Source of the DNA: JBEVOS01 sp964563395
GTDB taxonomy: Bacteria; Pseudomonadota; Alphaproteobacteria; Caulobacterales; Aquidulcibacteraceae
Reading direction: 5' to 3'
DNA: 64,000 nt
Assembly (NCBI GenBank): GCA_964563395.1
Contig: CAZLWK010000001.1
Span: forward strand, 62,001 to 126,000
Shown here: positions 24,069 to 33,529 of the stretch, piece after piece
Layout of the letters: each line of letters begins with the position of its first letter
Position numbering within the stretch: position 1 is the stretch's first letter
Notes under the pieces: model-generated
What the model was told of the DNA's origin: nothing
Databases searched by the model: none
What the model saw: only the letters and a program-made list of their open reading frames with translations
Made by a program: the position numbers and the translations under genes

Positions 24069-25498
24069 TGTCGTTGGCGGCTGATCTGCCCTGGGTGCAG
24101 GCCGAGCTTCTGATGGCCGGCTTCGCGATGGTAGGGGCGCTGATTGGGGCATGGAGCGGCGATGCGAGCGCGCGCCTGCTTTCCGTGTTGGGCGCGGCGG
24201 TGCTGGTGGCGGCCGGCGTGTTCGGCCTCATCTTCAATCCGGCGACGCCACAAATCTTGTTCGGCGGCGCGCTGGTGATCGACGGCTTCTCCGCCTTCGC
24301 GAAGGCGCTCATCGCCTTCTCGGCGGCCGCGACGCTGCTGCTCGGCGCGGATACGTTCTCACGCACGCGGGAGAACCGCTTCGAGTTTCCGGTGATGGTG
24401 GTTTTGGCCACGCTCGGCATGTTCGTGATGGTGTCGGCGCGCGATCTCATCACGCTTTATGTCGGCGTTGAGCTGCAAAGCTTGGCCGCCTACGTGCTCG
24501 CCGCCTGGCGGCGCGACGATGCGCGTTCGTCGGAGGCCGGGCTCAAATATTTCGTGCTCGGCGCGATTTCGTCGGGCCTGCTGCTCTATGGCGCCTCGTT
24601 CGTCTATGGCTTCACGGGCTCGATCCGTTTCGACGCCATTGCTGCGCATGTCGCGGATGGGGGCGTGGGGCTGCTGTTCGGCCTGGTGCTGATCCTGTGC
24701 GCGCTCGGCTTCAAAATGGCCGCCGCGCCGTTCCATATGTGGACGCCCGACGTCTATGAGGGCGCGCCCACGCCTATCACGGCCTTCTTCGCAGCGGCGC
24801 CTAAAGTGGCGGCCATCGTTCTGATGGCGCGGCTCTTGTTCGATCCCTTCGCCGCCATGATCGATCAATGGCGCCAGGTGGTGATGGCGCTCGCCGCGAT
24901 CTCGATGTTGGTCGGCGGGCTCGCCGCCCTGGTGCAGACGAATTTGAAGCGTCTGATGGCGTATTCCTCGATCAACAATGTTGGCTTTGCGCTGATGGCG
25001 CTGGCGGGCGGGCAGGCGGGCGCTTCGGCGGCGCTCTTATTCCTGGCGATCTATCTGCCTTCCACCATTGGCGTGTTCGCGCTGATGCTGGCGATGCGGC
25101 GCGACGGCCAGCCGGCGGAAACATTGGACGATCTTGGCGGGCTCGCCAGCCGCAAGCCCTGGATGGCCGCTTTGCTGACGGCGCTCATGTTCTCGCTCGC
25201 GGGCGTGCCCCCGCTCGCCGGCTTCTTCGGCAAGCTCGCGGCTTTCATCGCGGCCGTGGAGGCGGGACTGATCTGGCTCGCCATCGTCGGCGGGATCGCG
25301 GCCGTTATCGCGGCGGGCTATTATTTGCGCGTGGTGGCCGCGATCTGGTTCCGCCCGGCGGCGGCCCCGCTTCAGGGCGCGAGCGGCACCATCGTCCTCA
25401 CCGCCTCGGCGGCGACGGCGCTTGTGTTTCCGCTCCTTCTGATCATGCTCGCGGCCATGGAGCGCTGGGCGGAGGTCGCCGTCGCGCGATCATTCTGA
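24065..25498 (+). CDS. nuoN: NADH-quinone oxidoreductase subunit N
   Basis: A 477-residue antiporter-like subunit, third of the proton pumps. It shows LYVGVELQSLAAYVLAAWRR with the TM5 glutamate, AAAPFHMWTPDVYEGAPTPI and KRLMAYSSINNVGFALM. There are two possible starts, ATG 24065 and ATG 24068. It ends 9 bases before birA, the last of the 14 complex I genes. Confidence 0.98.
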   Translation: MMSLAADLPWVQAELLMAGFAMVGALIGAWSGDASARLLSVLGAAVLVAAGVFGLIFNPATPQILFGGALVIDGFSAFAKALIAFSAAATLLLGADTFSRTRENRFEFPVMVVLATLGMFVMVSARDLITLYVGVELQSLAAYVLAAWRRDDARSSEAGLKYFVLGAISSGLLLYGASFVYGFTGSIRFDAIAAHVADGGVGLLFGLVLILCALGFKMAAAPFHMWTPDVYEGAPTPITAFFAAAPKVAAIVLMARLLFDPFAAMIDQWRQVVMALAAISMLVGGLAALVQTNLKRLMAYSSINNVGFALMALAGGQAGASAALLFLAIYLPSTIGVFALMLAMRRDGQPAETLDDLGGLASRKPWMAALLTALMFSLAGVPPLAGFFGKLAAFIAAVEAGLIWLAIVGGIAAVIAAGYYLRVVAAIWFRPAAAPLQGASGTIVLTASAATALVFPLLLIMLAAMERWAEVAVARSF

Positions 25499-25507
25499 AG
25501 GAGCGCG

Positions 25508-26248
25508 ATGCTCGCGCCGGACGCCGCACTCGAGATTTTCGACGAGATCGACTCCACCATGCTGGAGGCGCGCCGCCGCGCCGAACGTGGCGAATGGGCG
25601 CCCGTCTGGCTGATGGCGCGCACGCAAAGCGCGGGCAGGGGCAGGCGGGGCCGCTCCTGGACCTCCATCCGCGGCAATCTGATGACCACCTATCTCGGCC
25701 CCGCGACCGCGCCGCCGGGCCAGGTCGCGCTGCTGGGGCTCGCCGCCGCGCTCGCCATCTGCACGGCGATCGACGTGGAAGCGGGCGCGAACGTGGCGCG
25801 CGTGAAATGGCCGAACGATGTCTATGTGCGTGAGGCGAAGGCGGCGGGCGTGATGCTGGACAGCGGCGGCGCGCCGGGCGCGGCGTGGTTCGCGCTTGGC
25901 TTCGGCGTCAACATCGTGGGCGCGCCGGAGGGACTCGATCAGCCCACCGCGAGCCTTCGCGACGTGACGCCCGCCGCCGCCGCGCTCCCGACGCCGGAGG
26001 GGCTGTTGGCGCGCATCAGAACCTCGCTTGAAGCGTATGCGCGCCAGCTTGAGACGCAAGGTTTCGAGCCCTTGCGCCGGCTATGGCTGGAGCGCGCGCT
26101 CTGGATGGGGCGGACAATCAATGTTCAAACAGGCGCAGCCAGCATCGAGGGCGTGTTGCGCGGCCTCTCCGCCAATGGCGAACTCGAAATCGACACCAAG
26201 GACGGCCCGCGCCGCATCGCGGCGGGTGATGTTTTTCTGACTGCTTGA
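25508..26248 (+). CDS. birA: Biotin--[acetyl-CoA-carboxylase] ligase, class I
   Basis: A 246-residue enzyme that activates biotin as biotinyl-AMP and transfers it to carboxylase carrier lysines. It lacks the N-terminal DNA-binding domain of E. coli BirA, so it is a ligase only. Visible motifs are GRGRRGRSWTS at 43-53 (biotinyl-AMP loop), KWPNDVYV at 100-107 with the catalytic lysine, KAAGVML and GFGVNIV. AAGGAG precedes the ATG. A biotin ligase gene between nuoN and coaX is the usual alphaproteobacterial arrangement. Confidence 0.95.
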   Translation: MLAPDAALEIFDEIDSTMLEARRRAERGEWAPVWLMARTQSAGRGRRGRSWTSIRGNLMTTYLGPATAPPGQVALLGLAAALAICTAIDVEAGANVARVKWPNDVYVREAKAAGVMLDSGGAPGAAWFALGFGVNIVGAPEGLDQPTASLRDVTPAAAALPTPEGLLARIRTSLEAYARQLETQGFEPLRRLWLERALWMGRTINVQTGAASIEGVLRGLSANGELEIDTKDGPRRIAAGDVFLTA

Positions 26249-26259
26249 GAGATGCGCGC

Positions 26260-27036
26260 ATGCTGCTGGCGATCGACGTAGGCAACACCAACACCAAATT
26301 CGCCGTCTATGACGGCCTGACGTGGCGCGGCCAATGGCGTTCGTCCACGGATTCGCGGCGCACGGCCGACGAATTCGGCCCTTGGCTCGCGCAGCTCCTC
26401 GCCACGGCCGATATCGGTTATGCCGACATCAGCGCATGCATCATTTCAACCGTGGTGCCGCAGGCCTTGTTCAATCTGCGCAATCTTTCGCGCCGCTATG
26501 TCAATCACGAGCCCATGGTCATCGGGGAGGACGGCCTCGATCTCGGCATCGAAATTCGCATCGATAAGCCGAGCGAGGCGGGCGCCGACAGATTGGTGAA
26601 CGCCGTCGGCGCCTATACGGCGTATGGCGGGCCGGCGATCGTGATCGACAGCGGCACGGCCACGACCTTCGATATCGTCGCCGACGACGGCGCCTTTGAG
26701 GGCGGCATTATTCTGCCCGGCATCAATCTGTCCCTTCAGGCGCTGCACGATGCCGCCGCGCGCCTTCCGCGCGTTGAAATTCGCGATCCGGGCATCGTCA
26801 TAGGCAAGGATACGGTGCGGGCCATGCAATCGGGCATCTATTGGGGCTCCATCGACATGATCGAAGGGCTGGTGCGGCGCATCCGCGGCGAATATGGCCA
26901 GCCGATGAAGGCCGTGGCGACTGGCGGCGTCGCCTCGCTCTTCGAAGGCGCCTTTCCCACGATCGATCATTGGGATCAGGATTTGACCTCGCACGGTCTG
27001 CTCGAAGTGTATCGAAGAAATGGCGGGGCGTTGTGA
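26260..27036 (+). CDS. coaX: Type III pantothenate kinase
   Basis: A 258-residue acetate/sugar-kinase-fold enzyme for the first step of CoA synthesis. It has LAIDVGNTNTKFAVYDG (phosphate-binding loop with catalytic aspartate), GADRLVNAVGAY and IDSGTATTFDIV. ATG 26260 was chosen, with GAGAGATG upstream; a TTG at 26245 overlaps the birA stop. The end overlaps the rnj start. Confidence 0.95.
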   Translation: MLLAIDVGNTNTKFAVYDGLTWRGQWRSSTDSRRTADEFGPWLAQLLATADIGYADISACIISTVVPQALFNLRNLSRRYVNHEPMVIGEDGLDLGIEIRIDKPSEAGADRLVNAVGAYTAYGGPAIVIDSGTATTFDIVADDGAFEGGIILPGINLSLQALHDAAARLPRVEIRDPGIVIGKDTVRAMQSGIYWGSIDMIEGLVRRIRGEYGQPMKAVATGGVASLFEGAFPTIDHWDQDLTSHGLLEVYRRNGGAL

Positions 27037-28712
27037 AGGCGCGCGCGGAGGACGAACTCGTCTTTCTGCCGCTCGGCGGATCGGGCGAGATCGGGATGAA
27101 TCTCAACGCCTATGGCTATGGCCCGCCGGACGATCGCAAATGGATCATCGTCGATATCGGCGTGACGTTTGGCGGGGCGGACACGCCCGGCGTCGATGTC
27201 ATCGTGCCGGATCCGACATTTCTGGAAGGCGAGCGGGACAACATTCTCGGCATCATACTGACGCACGCGCATGAAGATCATATCGGCGCCATCGGCTGGC
27301 TTTGGCCCCGCTTGAAGGCGCCCGTTTGGGCGACGCCCTTCACCGCCGCCTTGGTGCGCGAAAAGCTGAAGGAGCGCGGACTGATCGACAAGGTGCGCCT
27401 GACGGAGACGCCGCTCAAGAGCCGGTTCACGCTCGGGCCGTTCGACATCGAATACGTGACCTTGACCCACTCGATTCCGGAGCCGAACGGGCTGGCGATT
27501 CGCACGCCGCTTGGCCTCATCTGGCATACGGGCGATTGGAAGATCGATCCCGATCCGGTGATCGGCGAGATTACCGACGTCGATACGCTGCGACGCATGG
27601 CCGATGAAGGCGTGCTCGCCATGGTGTGCGACAGCACCAATGTTTTCGTGGAGGGTGAAAGCGGCTCGGAATCGGGCGTGCAGGCGCATCTTGAGGACTT
27701 ACTCTCGCAAGCTCGCGGGCGCGTCGCCATCACCGCCTTCGCCTCCAATGTCGCGCGTGTTGAAACCATCGCGCGCGCCGCCCATGCATGCGGGCGCAGC
27801 GTGTGCTTGGTCGGTCGGTCGATGCACAAGATCACGAACGCGGCGAAGAGCGTCGGCCTGCTTCAGGGCTTGCCCGATTTCATTCGCGAAGAGGATGCAA
27901 GCCTGTTGCCCGCGGAGAACGTGCTTTATCTGTGCACGGGTAGCCAGGGCGAGCCGCGCGCGGCGCTCGCGCGTATCGCCAGCGGCGGCCATCGCCACGT
28001 TACGCTCGGCGCCGGCGATACAGTGATTTTTTCCTCGCGCGTCATTCCGGGCAATGAAGCGGGGATCTTCTCACTATATAATCTCTTGGCGGAGCGCGGC
28101 GTCGAGGTGATCACGGATCGCGACGCGCATGTCCATGTGAGCGGCCATCCGTGCCGCGATGAATTGGCGCAAATGTATGCATGGGCGCGCCCGCGCATCG
28201 CCGTGCCGGTGCATGGCGAGCGTCGCCATATTCTGGAGCACGTGAAGCTCGCGCGCAGCCTGCAAACGCCGGAGGCGATCGCGCCGCGCAACGGAGATCT
28301 GATCCGCCTCGCGCCGGGCGAGGCGGCGATCGTCGACGAGGCGCCGGCGGGACGCCTTTATGTGGATGGCGTCACCCTGATCGAGGCCGACAGCGACGCC
28401 CTGTCCGAGCGCAAGCGGCTCGGCGCCGAAGGATCGGTGACGATCGCGCTCGCCGTGCACCAAAAGAAGCACACCATCCTGAGTGGGCCAGACGTACGCG
28501 TGCGCGGGCTGTCCATGCAGGATGAGGAAGAACTCGAGATTGCCGTGGAGGAGCTCGCGCGCGCGGCGGAGGCGTCATTTCTGCAGCTGAGCCACGGCGA
28601 TCGCGCGGACGACGATGCGGCGGAGGCCGCCATTCAGCGCGCCGTGCGCCGGGCGGCTGATAAGCTTTGGGGCAAGCGTCCCTTCGTGGAAGTGTCCGTG
28701 TTGCGTGTGTAG
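27033..28712 (+). CDS. rnj: Ribonuclease J
   Basis: A 559-residue metallo-beta-lactamase/beta-CASP nuclease with endo- and 5'-3' exonuclease activity, in rRNA and mRNA maturation. It has LTHAHEDHIGA (zinc-binding HxHxDH, residues 78-83), further metal ligands in VTLTHSIPEP and WHTGDWKID, the beta-CASP segment STNVFVEGESGSE, and CTGSQGEPRAAL. GTG 27033 in a GTGA overlap with coaX is the start that gives the family length. Alphaproteobacteria typically carry rnj here. Confidence 0.95.
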   Translation: MKARAEDELVFLPLGGSGEIGMNLNAYGYGPPDDRKWIIVDIGVTFGGADTPGVDVIVPDPTFLEGERDNILGIILTHAHEDHIGAIGWLWPRLKAPVWATPFTAALVREKLKERGLIDKVRLTETPLKSRFTLGPFDIEYVTLTHSIPEPNGLAIRTPLGLIWHTGDWKIDPDPVIGEITDVDTLRRMADEGVLAMVCDSTNVFVEGESGSESGVQAHLEDLLSQARGRVAITAFASNVARVETIARAAHACGRSVCLVGRSMHKITNAAKSVGLLQGLPDFIREEDASLLPAENVLYLCTGSQGEPRAALARIASGGHRHVTLGAGDTVIFSSRVIPGNEAGIFSLYNLLAERGVEVITDRDAHVHVSGHPCRDELAQMYAWARPRIAVPVHGERRHILEHVKLARSLQTPEAIAPRNGDLIRLAPGEAAIVDEAPAGRLYVDGVTLIEADSDALSERKRLGAEGSVTIALAVHQKKHTILSGPDVRVRGLSMQDEEELEIAVEELARAAEASFLQLSHGDRADDDAAEAAIQRAVRRAADKLWGKRPFVEVSVLRV

Positions 28713-28735
28713 ATCGAAGGAAAGGGAAGGGTGAC

Positions 28736-29155
28736 ATGATCGGTCGACTGAATCATGTGGGCGTGGCCGTGCCCTCCATCGATGAGGCGAAGGCGACGTA
28801 TCGTGATCTCTACGGCGTCGGCGAAGGCGACATCACGCCGACGCGCGACATGCCCGAGCAGGGCGTGCGCGTCGCGTTCGTCAACGTGCCGAACAGCCAG
28901 ATCGAATTGATCGAGCCGCTGGGCGATTCCTCGCCCATTATCGGCTTCTTGGAGAAGAACCCAAAGGGCGGGCAGCACCATGTGTGCTTCGAGGTCGCGA
29001 ACATCTATGAAGCCCGCGATGCGATGAAAGCCAAAGGCGCCACGGTTCTGGGCGAGCCGCGCATCGGCGCGCACGGCACGTTGATCATCTTCATCCACCC
29101 GAAGAATTCGAACGGCGTTCTGATCGAATTGATGGAAGCGCCTTCCGATCATTGA
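28736..29155 (+). CDS. mce: Methylmalonyl-CoA epimerase
   Basis: A 139-residue vicinal-oxygen-chelate protein that interconverts the epimers of methylmalonyl-CoA. It shows LNHVGVAVPSIDEAKATYRD with the first metal histidine, IELIEPLGDSSPI, GGQHHVCFEVANI with another histidine, and an E in VLIELMEAP. AAGGGAAGGG lies just before the ATG. It is followed by the DUF1467 gene, an order conserved in alphaproteobacteria. Confidence 0.95.
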   Translation: MIGRLNHVGVAVPSIDEAKATYRDLYGVGEGDITPTRDMPEQGVRVAFVNVPNSQIELIEPLGDSSPIIGFLEKNPKGGQHHVCFEVANIYEARDAMKAKGATVLGEPRIGAHGTLIIFIHPKNSNGVLIELMEAPSDH

Positions 29156-29167
29156 TGAGGTTCGGCG

Positions 29168-29410
29168 ATGGTGCTGGGCGTTGCGATCTACATCCTGTTA
29201 TGGTGGCTTGCGTTTTTCGTGATGCTGCCGCTTGGCGTGCGCAGCTTCGAGGAGGCGGGTGTTGAGCCCGCGCCGGGATCGGATCGCGGCGCGCCCGCCG
29301 CGCCCAATCTGCTGCGCAAGCTGCTTTACGCGGCCGCGCTCGCCGCCGTGATCTGGGCGATCGGCTTTCTGCTATTCTATTTCGAGGTGATCTCGATCAG
29401 GCCCGCCTAG
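29168..29410 (+). CDS. DUF1467-family membrane protein
   Basis: An 80-residue protein with two membrane helices (IYILLWWLAFFVMLPLGVRS and AALAAVIWAIGFLLFYF) joined by a polar Pro/Ala-rich loop. The W-L-FFVMLPLGVR pattern is characteristic of DUF1467, found next to mce in alphaproteobacteria. Function unknown. In related genomes, as I recall, proS follows; here the next gene on this strand is about 7 kb away and proS about 14.6 kb away. Confidence 0.85.
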   Translation: MVLGVAIYILLWWLAFFVMLPLGVRSFEEAGVEPAPGSDRGAPAAPNLLRKLLYAAALAAVIWAIGFLLFYFEVISIRPA

Positions 29411-29419
29411 GCGCCGCGC

Positions 29420-30346
29420 CTAGGCCAATCTGATCTCGCGCAGCCGCTCCTGCAGGAAATCCTGCGCAGTGATCGGCGTGGGATAGCGGTTCGGCCGCTC
29501 TGGACTGATGCATTGCGGCAAGGTTTCGATCAGAAAATCCGGCGCGAAATGCAGAAAGAAGGGGATGGAATAGCGGGGCAGGTGCGCGCGCTCGGGCGCA
29601 GGGTTGATCACGCGATGGCTTGTGCTCGGCAGCACATGATTGGTCAGCCTTTGCAGCATGTCGCCGATATTCACCACCAGCGCGCCTTCCGGCGGATTGA
29701 TGTCCAGCCAGCGGCCGTCGCGGTCGAGCACTTGCAGGCCCGCTTCCTCCGCGCCGAGGAGCAAGGTGATGACGTTGATGTCCTCATGGGCTTCGGCGCG
29801 CACGCCCTCCGCGTGCGCCGGCACGGGCGGATAATGCAGGAGGCGAAGAACGGAATTTCCGTCCTTCACGCTTGCGGCGAAAAAATCTCGGGGCGCATCG
29901 AGATAGCGCGCGATCGCATGCAGAAGGCGCAGGCCAAGATTGTCCAGGGCCGCATAGAGCGCGCTTAAGGTCGGCTGGAATTCTGGAACTTCGGCGGGCC
30001 AAAGATTGGCCGGCATCACCGATTGATAGGGATGGCCGTGCGGCAAGGTTCTGCCGACGTGCCAGAATTCCTTGAGATCGACGAGGCGCGCGCCCTTGGC
30101 CGCCTCCACGCCGAACGGCGTATAGCCGCGCTGGCCGCCGCCGCCCGGCACGTGATAGCGGCGCTTGATTTCATCCGGGAGCGCGAAGAACGCCTTCACG
30201 GAGTCCATGGCGCGATTGATCAAGGCCTGGTCGAGCCCGTGCTCGTCGATCACCGCGAAGCCGTAGCGGGCGAAGCTCTCGCCGATCGCGCGCGCGAATT
30301 CGTCCTCATCGGCGATCCGCATGGAAACGGTGGCGATTGCGCTCAC
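29420..30346 (-). CDS. Isopenicillin-N-synthase-like 2-oxoglutarate/Fe(II) oxygenase
   Basis: A 308-residue non-haem iron dioxygenase. The N-terminal DIOX_N-like part has YGFAVIDEHGL; the iron facial triad is H187-x-D189 in AHEDIN and H244 in STSHRV, and RYS at 258-260 is the 2-oxoglutarate-binding arginine motif. The substrate is unknown; bacterial members act on small molecules or pyrimidines. It starts with GTG 30346, only 4 bases after rodA, so it is likely the last gene of the rod-shape operon transcript. Confidence 0.9.
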   Translation of the reverse strand: MSAIATVSMRIADEDEFARAIGESFARYGFAVIDEHGLDQALINRAMDSVKAFFALPDEIKRRYHVPGGGGQRGYTPFGVEAAKGARLVDLKEFWHVGRTLPHGHPYQSVMPANLWPAEVPEFQPTLSALYAALDNLGLRLLHAIARYLDAPRDFFAASVKDGNSVLRLLHYPPVPAHAEGVRAEAHEDINVITLLLGAEEAGLQVLDRDGRWLDINPPEGALVVNIGDMLQRLTNHVLPSTSHRVINPAPERAHLPRYSIPFFLHFAPDFLIETLPQCISPERPNRYPTPITAQDFLQERLREIRLA

Positions 30347-30350
30347 GAAA

Positions 30351-31499
30351 TCACCAAAGGATGCCGCGTGAACCGGTATGGTCGCGGTGGAGATCGACGC
30401 TGAGCACGATGGCGAAGCCGGCCATCAGCGTCACCATGGCGGTGCCGCCGAAGGAGATGAGCGGCAAGGGGATGCCGACGACGGGCACCAGCCCGATAAC
30501 CATGGCGGTGTTGATGAACACGTAGCAGGCCAAGGTGGCCGCGACGCCGCCCGCCGCCAAACGGCCGAACAGCGAGCGCGCGCGGAGCGCCACGGTGACG
30601 GCGAAGCCCATCAGCAGTCCGTACAGGAACAGAACCGCGAAGCCGCCGATGAGGCCGAATTCCTCCACGATCATCGTGAAGATGAAATCGGTGTGTTTCT
30701 CAGGAAGGAAGTCGAGCTGCGATTGGCTGCCTTGCAAATAGCCCCGCCCGAACAGGCCCGCTGAGCCGATGGCGATCTTGGATTGCAGCACGTGATAGCC
30801 CGTGCCCAGGGGATCGGCGTTGGGATCGAGGAAGACGTTGATGCGATCGCGCTGATAATCGTGCAGCACGTATTGATAGGCGAAGAACGCGCCAACCACG
30901 CCCGCGACGACGGCGGGGACGATGTAGCGCCAGCGCAGGCCTGCCAGGAACATGATCGTCAGGCCTGCCATCAAGATCAGCATGGCCGTGCCGAGATCGG
31001 GCTGGTGCATGACGAGCGCGACTGGCGCGACAACCATCGCCAGGGGCGGCATCGTCCACAACAGCGATCCGGTGCGCCGTGGATCGAGCTGGTGATAATA
31101 GCGCGCGAGCGCCAGCACGATCGCCACCTTCATCAATTCCGACGGCTGGAGCGAAAACGGCCCGATCGCGAGCCAGCGCGTGGCGCCCATGCGCGTCTCG
31201 CCGAAGAATTCGACGCCCAGCAGCAACAGAAGCGCGATCCCATAAAGCGGATAGGCGATCGCCACCCAGGCGCGGACATCGATCAGCGCGGCGAGCATCA
31301 CAAGGCCGAGTAGGACTGCGAAGCGCAAAGCGTGCGTCAGCGGCATGCCTGACCACGATCCGGCCGAGACCGAAAAGTGCATGATCACGCCAATGCAGGC
31401 GATGGCGCAAAGAAGCGTGATGATGCCCCAATTGAGGCGGCCGATTTTTTCCACGAAGCCGCGTGGGCGGGCGGTGAAGACAGTGCTGGGCGTGTTCAT
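30351..31499 (-). CDS. rodA: Peptidoglycan glycosyltransferase RodA
   Basis: A 382-residue SEDS-family polytopic membrane protein (about ten helices) that polymerises lateral-wall glycan strands with PBP2. SEDS signatures are GATRWLAIGPFSLQPSELMK, MHQPDLGTAMLI, FLPEKHTDFIFTMIVEEFGL and PLPLISFGGTAMVT. ATG 31499 overlaps the mrdA stop (ATGA). An upstream extension in the same frame lies inside mrdA and is not coding. Confidence 0.97.
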   Translation of the reverse strand: MNTPSTVFTARPRGFVEKIGRLNWGIITLLCAIACIGVIMHFSVSAGSWSGMPLTHALRFAVLLGLVMLAALIDVRAWVAIAYPLYGIALLLLLGVEFFGETRMGATRWLAIGPFSLQPSELMKVAIVLALARYYHQLDPRRTGSLLWTMPPLAMVVAPVALVMHQPDLGTAMLILMAGLTIMFLAGLRWRYIVPAVVAGVVGAFFAYQYVLHDYQRDRINVFLDPNADPLGTGYHVLQSKIAIGSAGLFGRGYLQGSQSQLDFLPEKHTDFIFTMIVEEFGLIGGFAVLFLYGLLMGFAVTVALRARSLFGRLAAGGVAATLACYVFINTAMVIGLVPVVGIPLPLISFGGTAMVTLMAGFAIVLSVDLHRDHTGSRGILW

Positions 31500-33529
31500 G
31501 CCGGCGCTCCATCGACCGGCGCGCCGCTGCTGCGCTGCTCCAGCGCCGCCAAGCGGGCCGGCGCGCGGCGCGAGGGATCGCTGAGCAGCGTGGCGCGCAT
31601 CACCTCGCGCGCGATCGGCGCGGCCACGGCCGATCCGCCGCCGCCATGCTCGACCACCACGGCGCAGGCATAGCGCGGCTCGTCCCACGGGCCGAAGCAC
31701 ACGAACAGCGCATTGTCGCGCAGACGCCAGTCGAGCGAGGCGTTGGAGCGCACGCCGCGCGCGCGCTCGGCGGCCGTGATCACGCGCACCTGGGCCGTGC
31801 CCGTCTTGCCGGCGATGCGGACAGGCTCGAAACCGCGCGTGTCGGGACCGGCCTCCACGATCTGCTTTGTGTCGGGGCGCCGCACCAGGCCGAGATCGCC
31901 CGCGCGCAGCGCCGTGCCGCCAGGCTCGTTGCACACGCCGAACATGCCGTCGCGCACGCGTGCGAGATGGCTGGGATCGATATTGTGGATGAGCTGCGGC
32001 GCCGCGGGATCGCGCACGCCGGGCGCCTCGCGCACGAGGCGCGGCGTGACCGCTTTTCCGTTGTTGCCGATGCGCGCGGCCATTACGGCGAGCTGCAGCG
32101 GCGTGACCAAGAGATCGCCTTGGCCGATGCCGAAATTCACGGTGAGGCCGCCCGTCCACGCGCCGCGCCCGATGCTGCGCCACCAATCGGGGTCGGGAAC
32201 GATGCCGTCCTCGATTTGCGGCACGCTCACATCGAAGGCCGTGCCGAAGCCGAATTCGCGCGCCACCGTGGCGATCCGTTCGGGACCCGCGCGCAGCGCC
32301 GCCTGATAGAAATACACGTCGCACGAAAACTTCATCGCATCGTGCAGATTGACTGAGCCGTGGCCGCCGCGTTTCCAGCAATGGAAATTGCGTCCGCCAT
32401 AGGGGAAATAGCCGGGGCAGCTCACGCGCCAATCGTCATCGACGCCGGCCTGCTTGGCGGCGATGCCGACAATCATCTTGAAGGTCGAGCCCGGCGCATA
32501 GGCGCCGGTGACCGCTTTATGAAACAGCGGCTTCGTCTCGCTCTCATTGAGCTCGCGGAAGATCGATGAGGGAATCCCGTTGACGAAGAGGTTCGGATCG
32601 AAGCCCGGCGCGGAAGCCATCACCAGAAGGTCGCCGGTGTAAATGTCCATCACCACCACGGCGCCGGCGCGCGCGGGCGCGGCCTCGTCGTCGTTGAACA
32701 TTTCCATGGCGCGGCGCTGCAAATCCGCGTCGAGCGTCAGCACCACGCCCGATCCCGGGCGCGGCTCTTGGCGCTCGTCGATGTCTTCGCCCATTTCGCG
32801 GCCGAAGGCGTTGACCACGACCTTGCGCCAGCCGGCTTCGCCGCGAAGGCCTTCCTCCAATTGCGCTTCCAGCCCCGCCTTGCCGACGCGCACGTCAGGG
32901 TGGCGATAATAGACGGCGCGGCGCTCGCCGCCTTCGCCTTCCTTGGCGCGATCTATGTCGCGCTGATTGGGCTTTTGCACATAGCCGATCGGATGCGCGA
33001 ACACGACATCGTAGGGATAGGAGCGCACCTCGGTGGATTCCGCGATGATGCCGCTCAATTCCGGCAAGCGCACATTGATCGCGGCGAATTGCTGCCATTC
33101 AAGGCCTTGGCGCAAGGGATGGGGCAGGTAGCGGCGCGCCGCACGCGCCTCGATGGTGCGCCGGCGCACCCATTCCTCTTCAAGCCCGAGAATAATCGCG
33201 ACGGAGCGGATCGAGCCTTCGAGGTCCTCGGTCCGCTCAGGGATCACGGAGACCCGATAATCCTTGCTAGTGATCGCGAGCGGAACGCCGAAGCGGTCAT
33301 AGACGACCCCGCGCGGCGGGGCGATCAAGCGCTGGTCGAAACGGTTCTCATCGGCGGCGGCGCTGTATTGGCGGCTGAAAACGTCCGTCACCTGCAATTG
33401 CGCGAGGCGCGCGCCGATCACGCCCATGATTGCAAGACCGCCCGTGGAGAGCAGCAGCGCACGCTTCGAAAAGATCGCGTGCACGTCGCGCTTCGGGAGA
33501 ACTGATCCGACGCGGCGCTGCGCCATCAT
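31496..33529 (-). CDS. mrdA: Penicillin-binding protein 2
   Basis: A 677-residue transpeptidase partner of RodA in the elongasome. It has a short cytoplasmic tail, a membrane helix (ALLLSTGGLAIMGVIGARLA), the PBP dimerisation module (RGVVYDRFGVPLA), and the catalytic motifs APGSTFKM (SxxK), SCD and KTGTAQ. Length and motif spacing are normal for PBP2. The ATG at 33529 overlaps the end of mreD by 4 bases. Confidence 0.97.
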   Translation of the reverse strand: MMAQRRVGSVLPKRDVHAIFSKRALLLSTGGLAIMGVIGARLAQLQVTDVFSRQYSAAADENRFDQRLIAPPRGVVYDRFGVPLAITSKDYRVSVIPERTEDLEGSIRSVAIILGLEEEWVRRRTIEARAARRYLPHPLRQGLEWQQFAAINVRLPELSGIIAESTEVRSYPYDVVFAHPIGYVQKPNQRDIDRAKEGEGGERRAVYYRHPDVRVGKAGLEAQLEEGLRGEAGWRKVVVNAFGREMGEDIDERQEPRPGSGVVLTLDADLQRRAMEMFNDDEAAPARAGAVVVMDIYTGDLLVMASAPGFDPNLFVNGIPSSIFRELNESETKPLFHKAVTGAYAPGSTFKMIVGIAAKQAGVDDDWRVSCPGYFPYGGRNFHCWKRGGHGSVNLHDAMKFSCDVYFYQAALRAGPERIATVAREFGFGTAFDVSVPQIEDGIVPDPDWWRSIGRGAWTGGLTVNFGIGQGDLLVTPLQLAVMAARIGNNGKAVTPRLVREAPGVRDPAAPQLIHNIDPSHLARVRDGMFGVCNEPGGTALRAGDLGLVRRPDTKQIVEAGPDTRGFEPVRIAGKTGTAQVRVITAAERARGVRSNASLDWRLRDNALFVCFGPWDEPRYACAVVVEHGGGGSAVAAPIAREVMRATLLSDPSRRAPARLAALEQRSSGAPVDGAPA

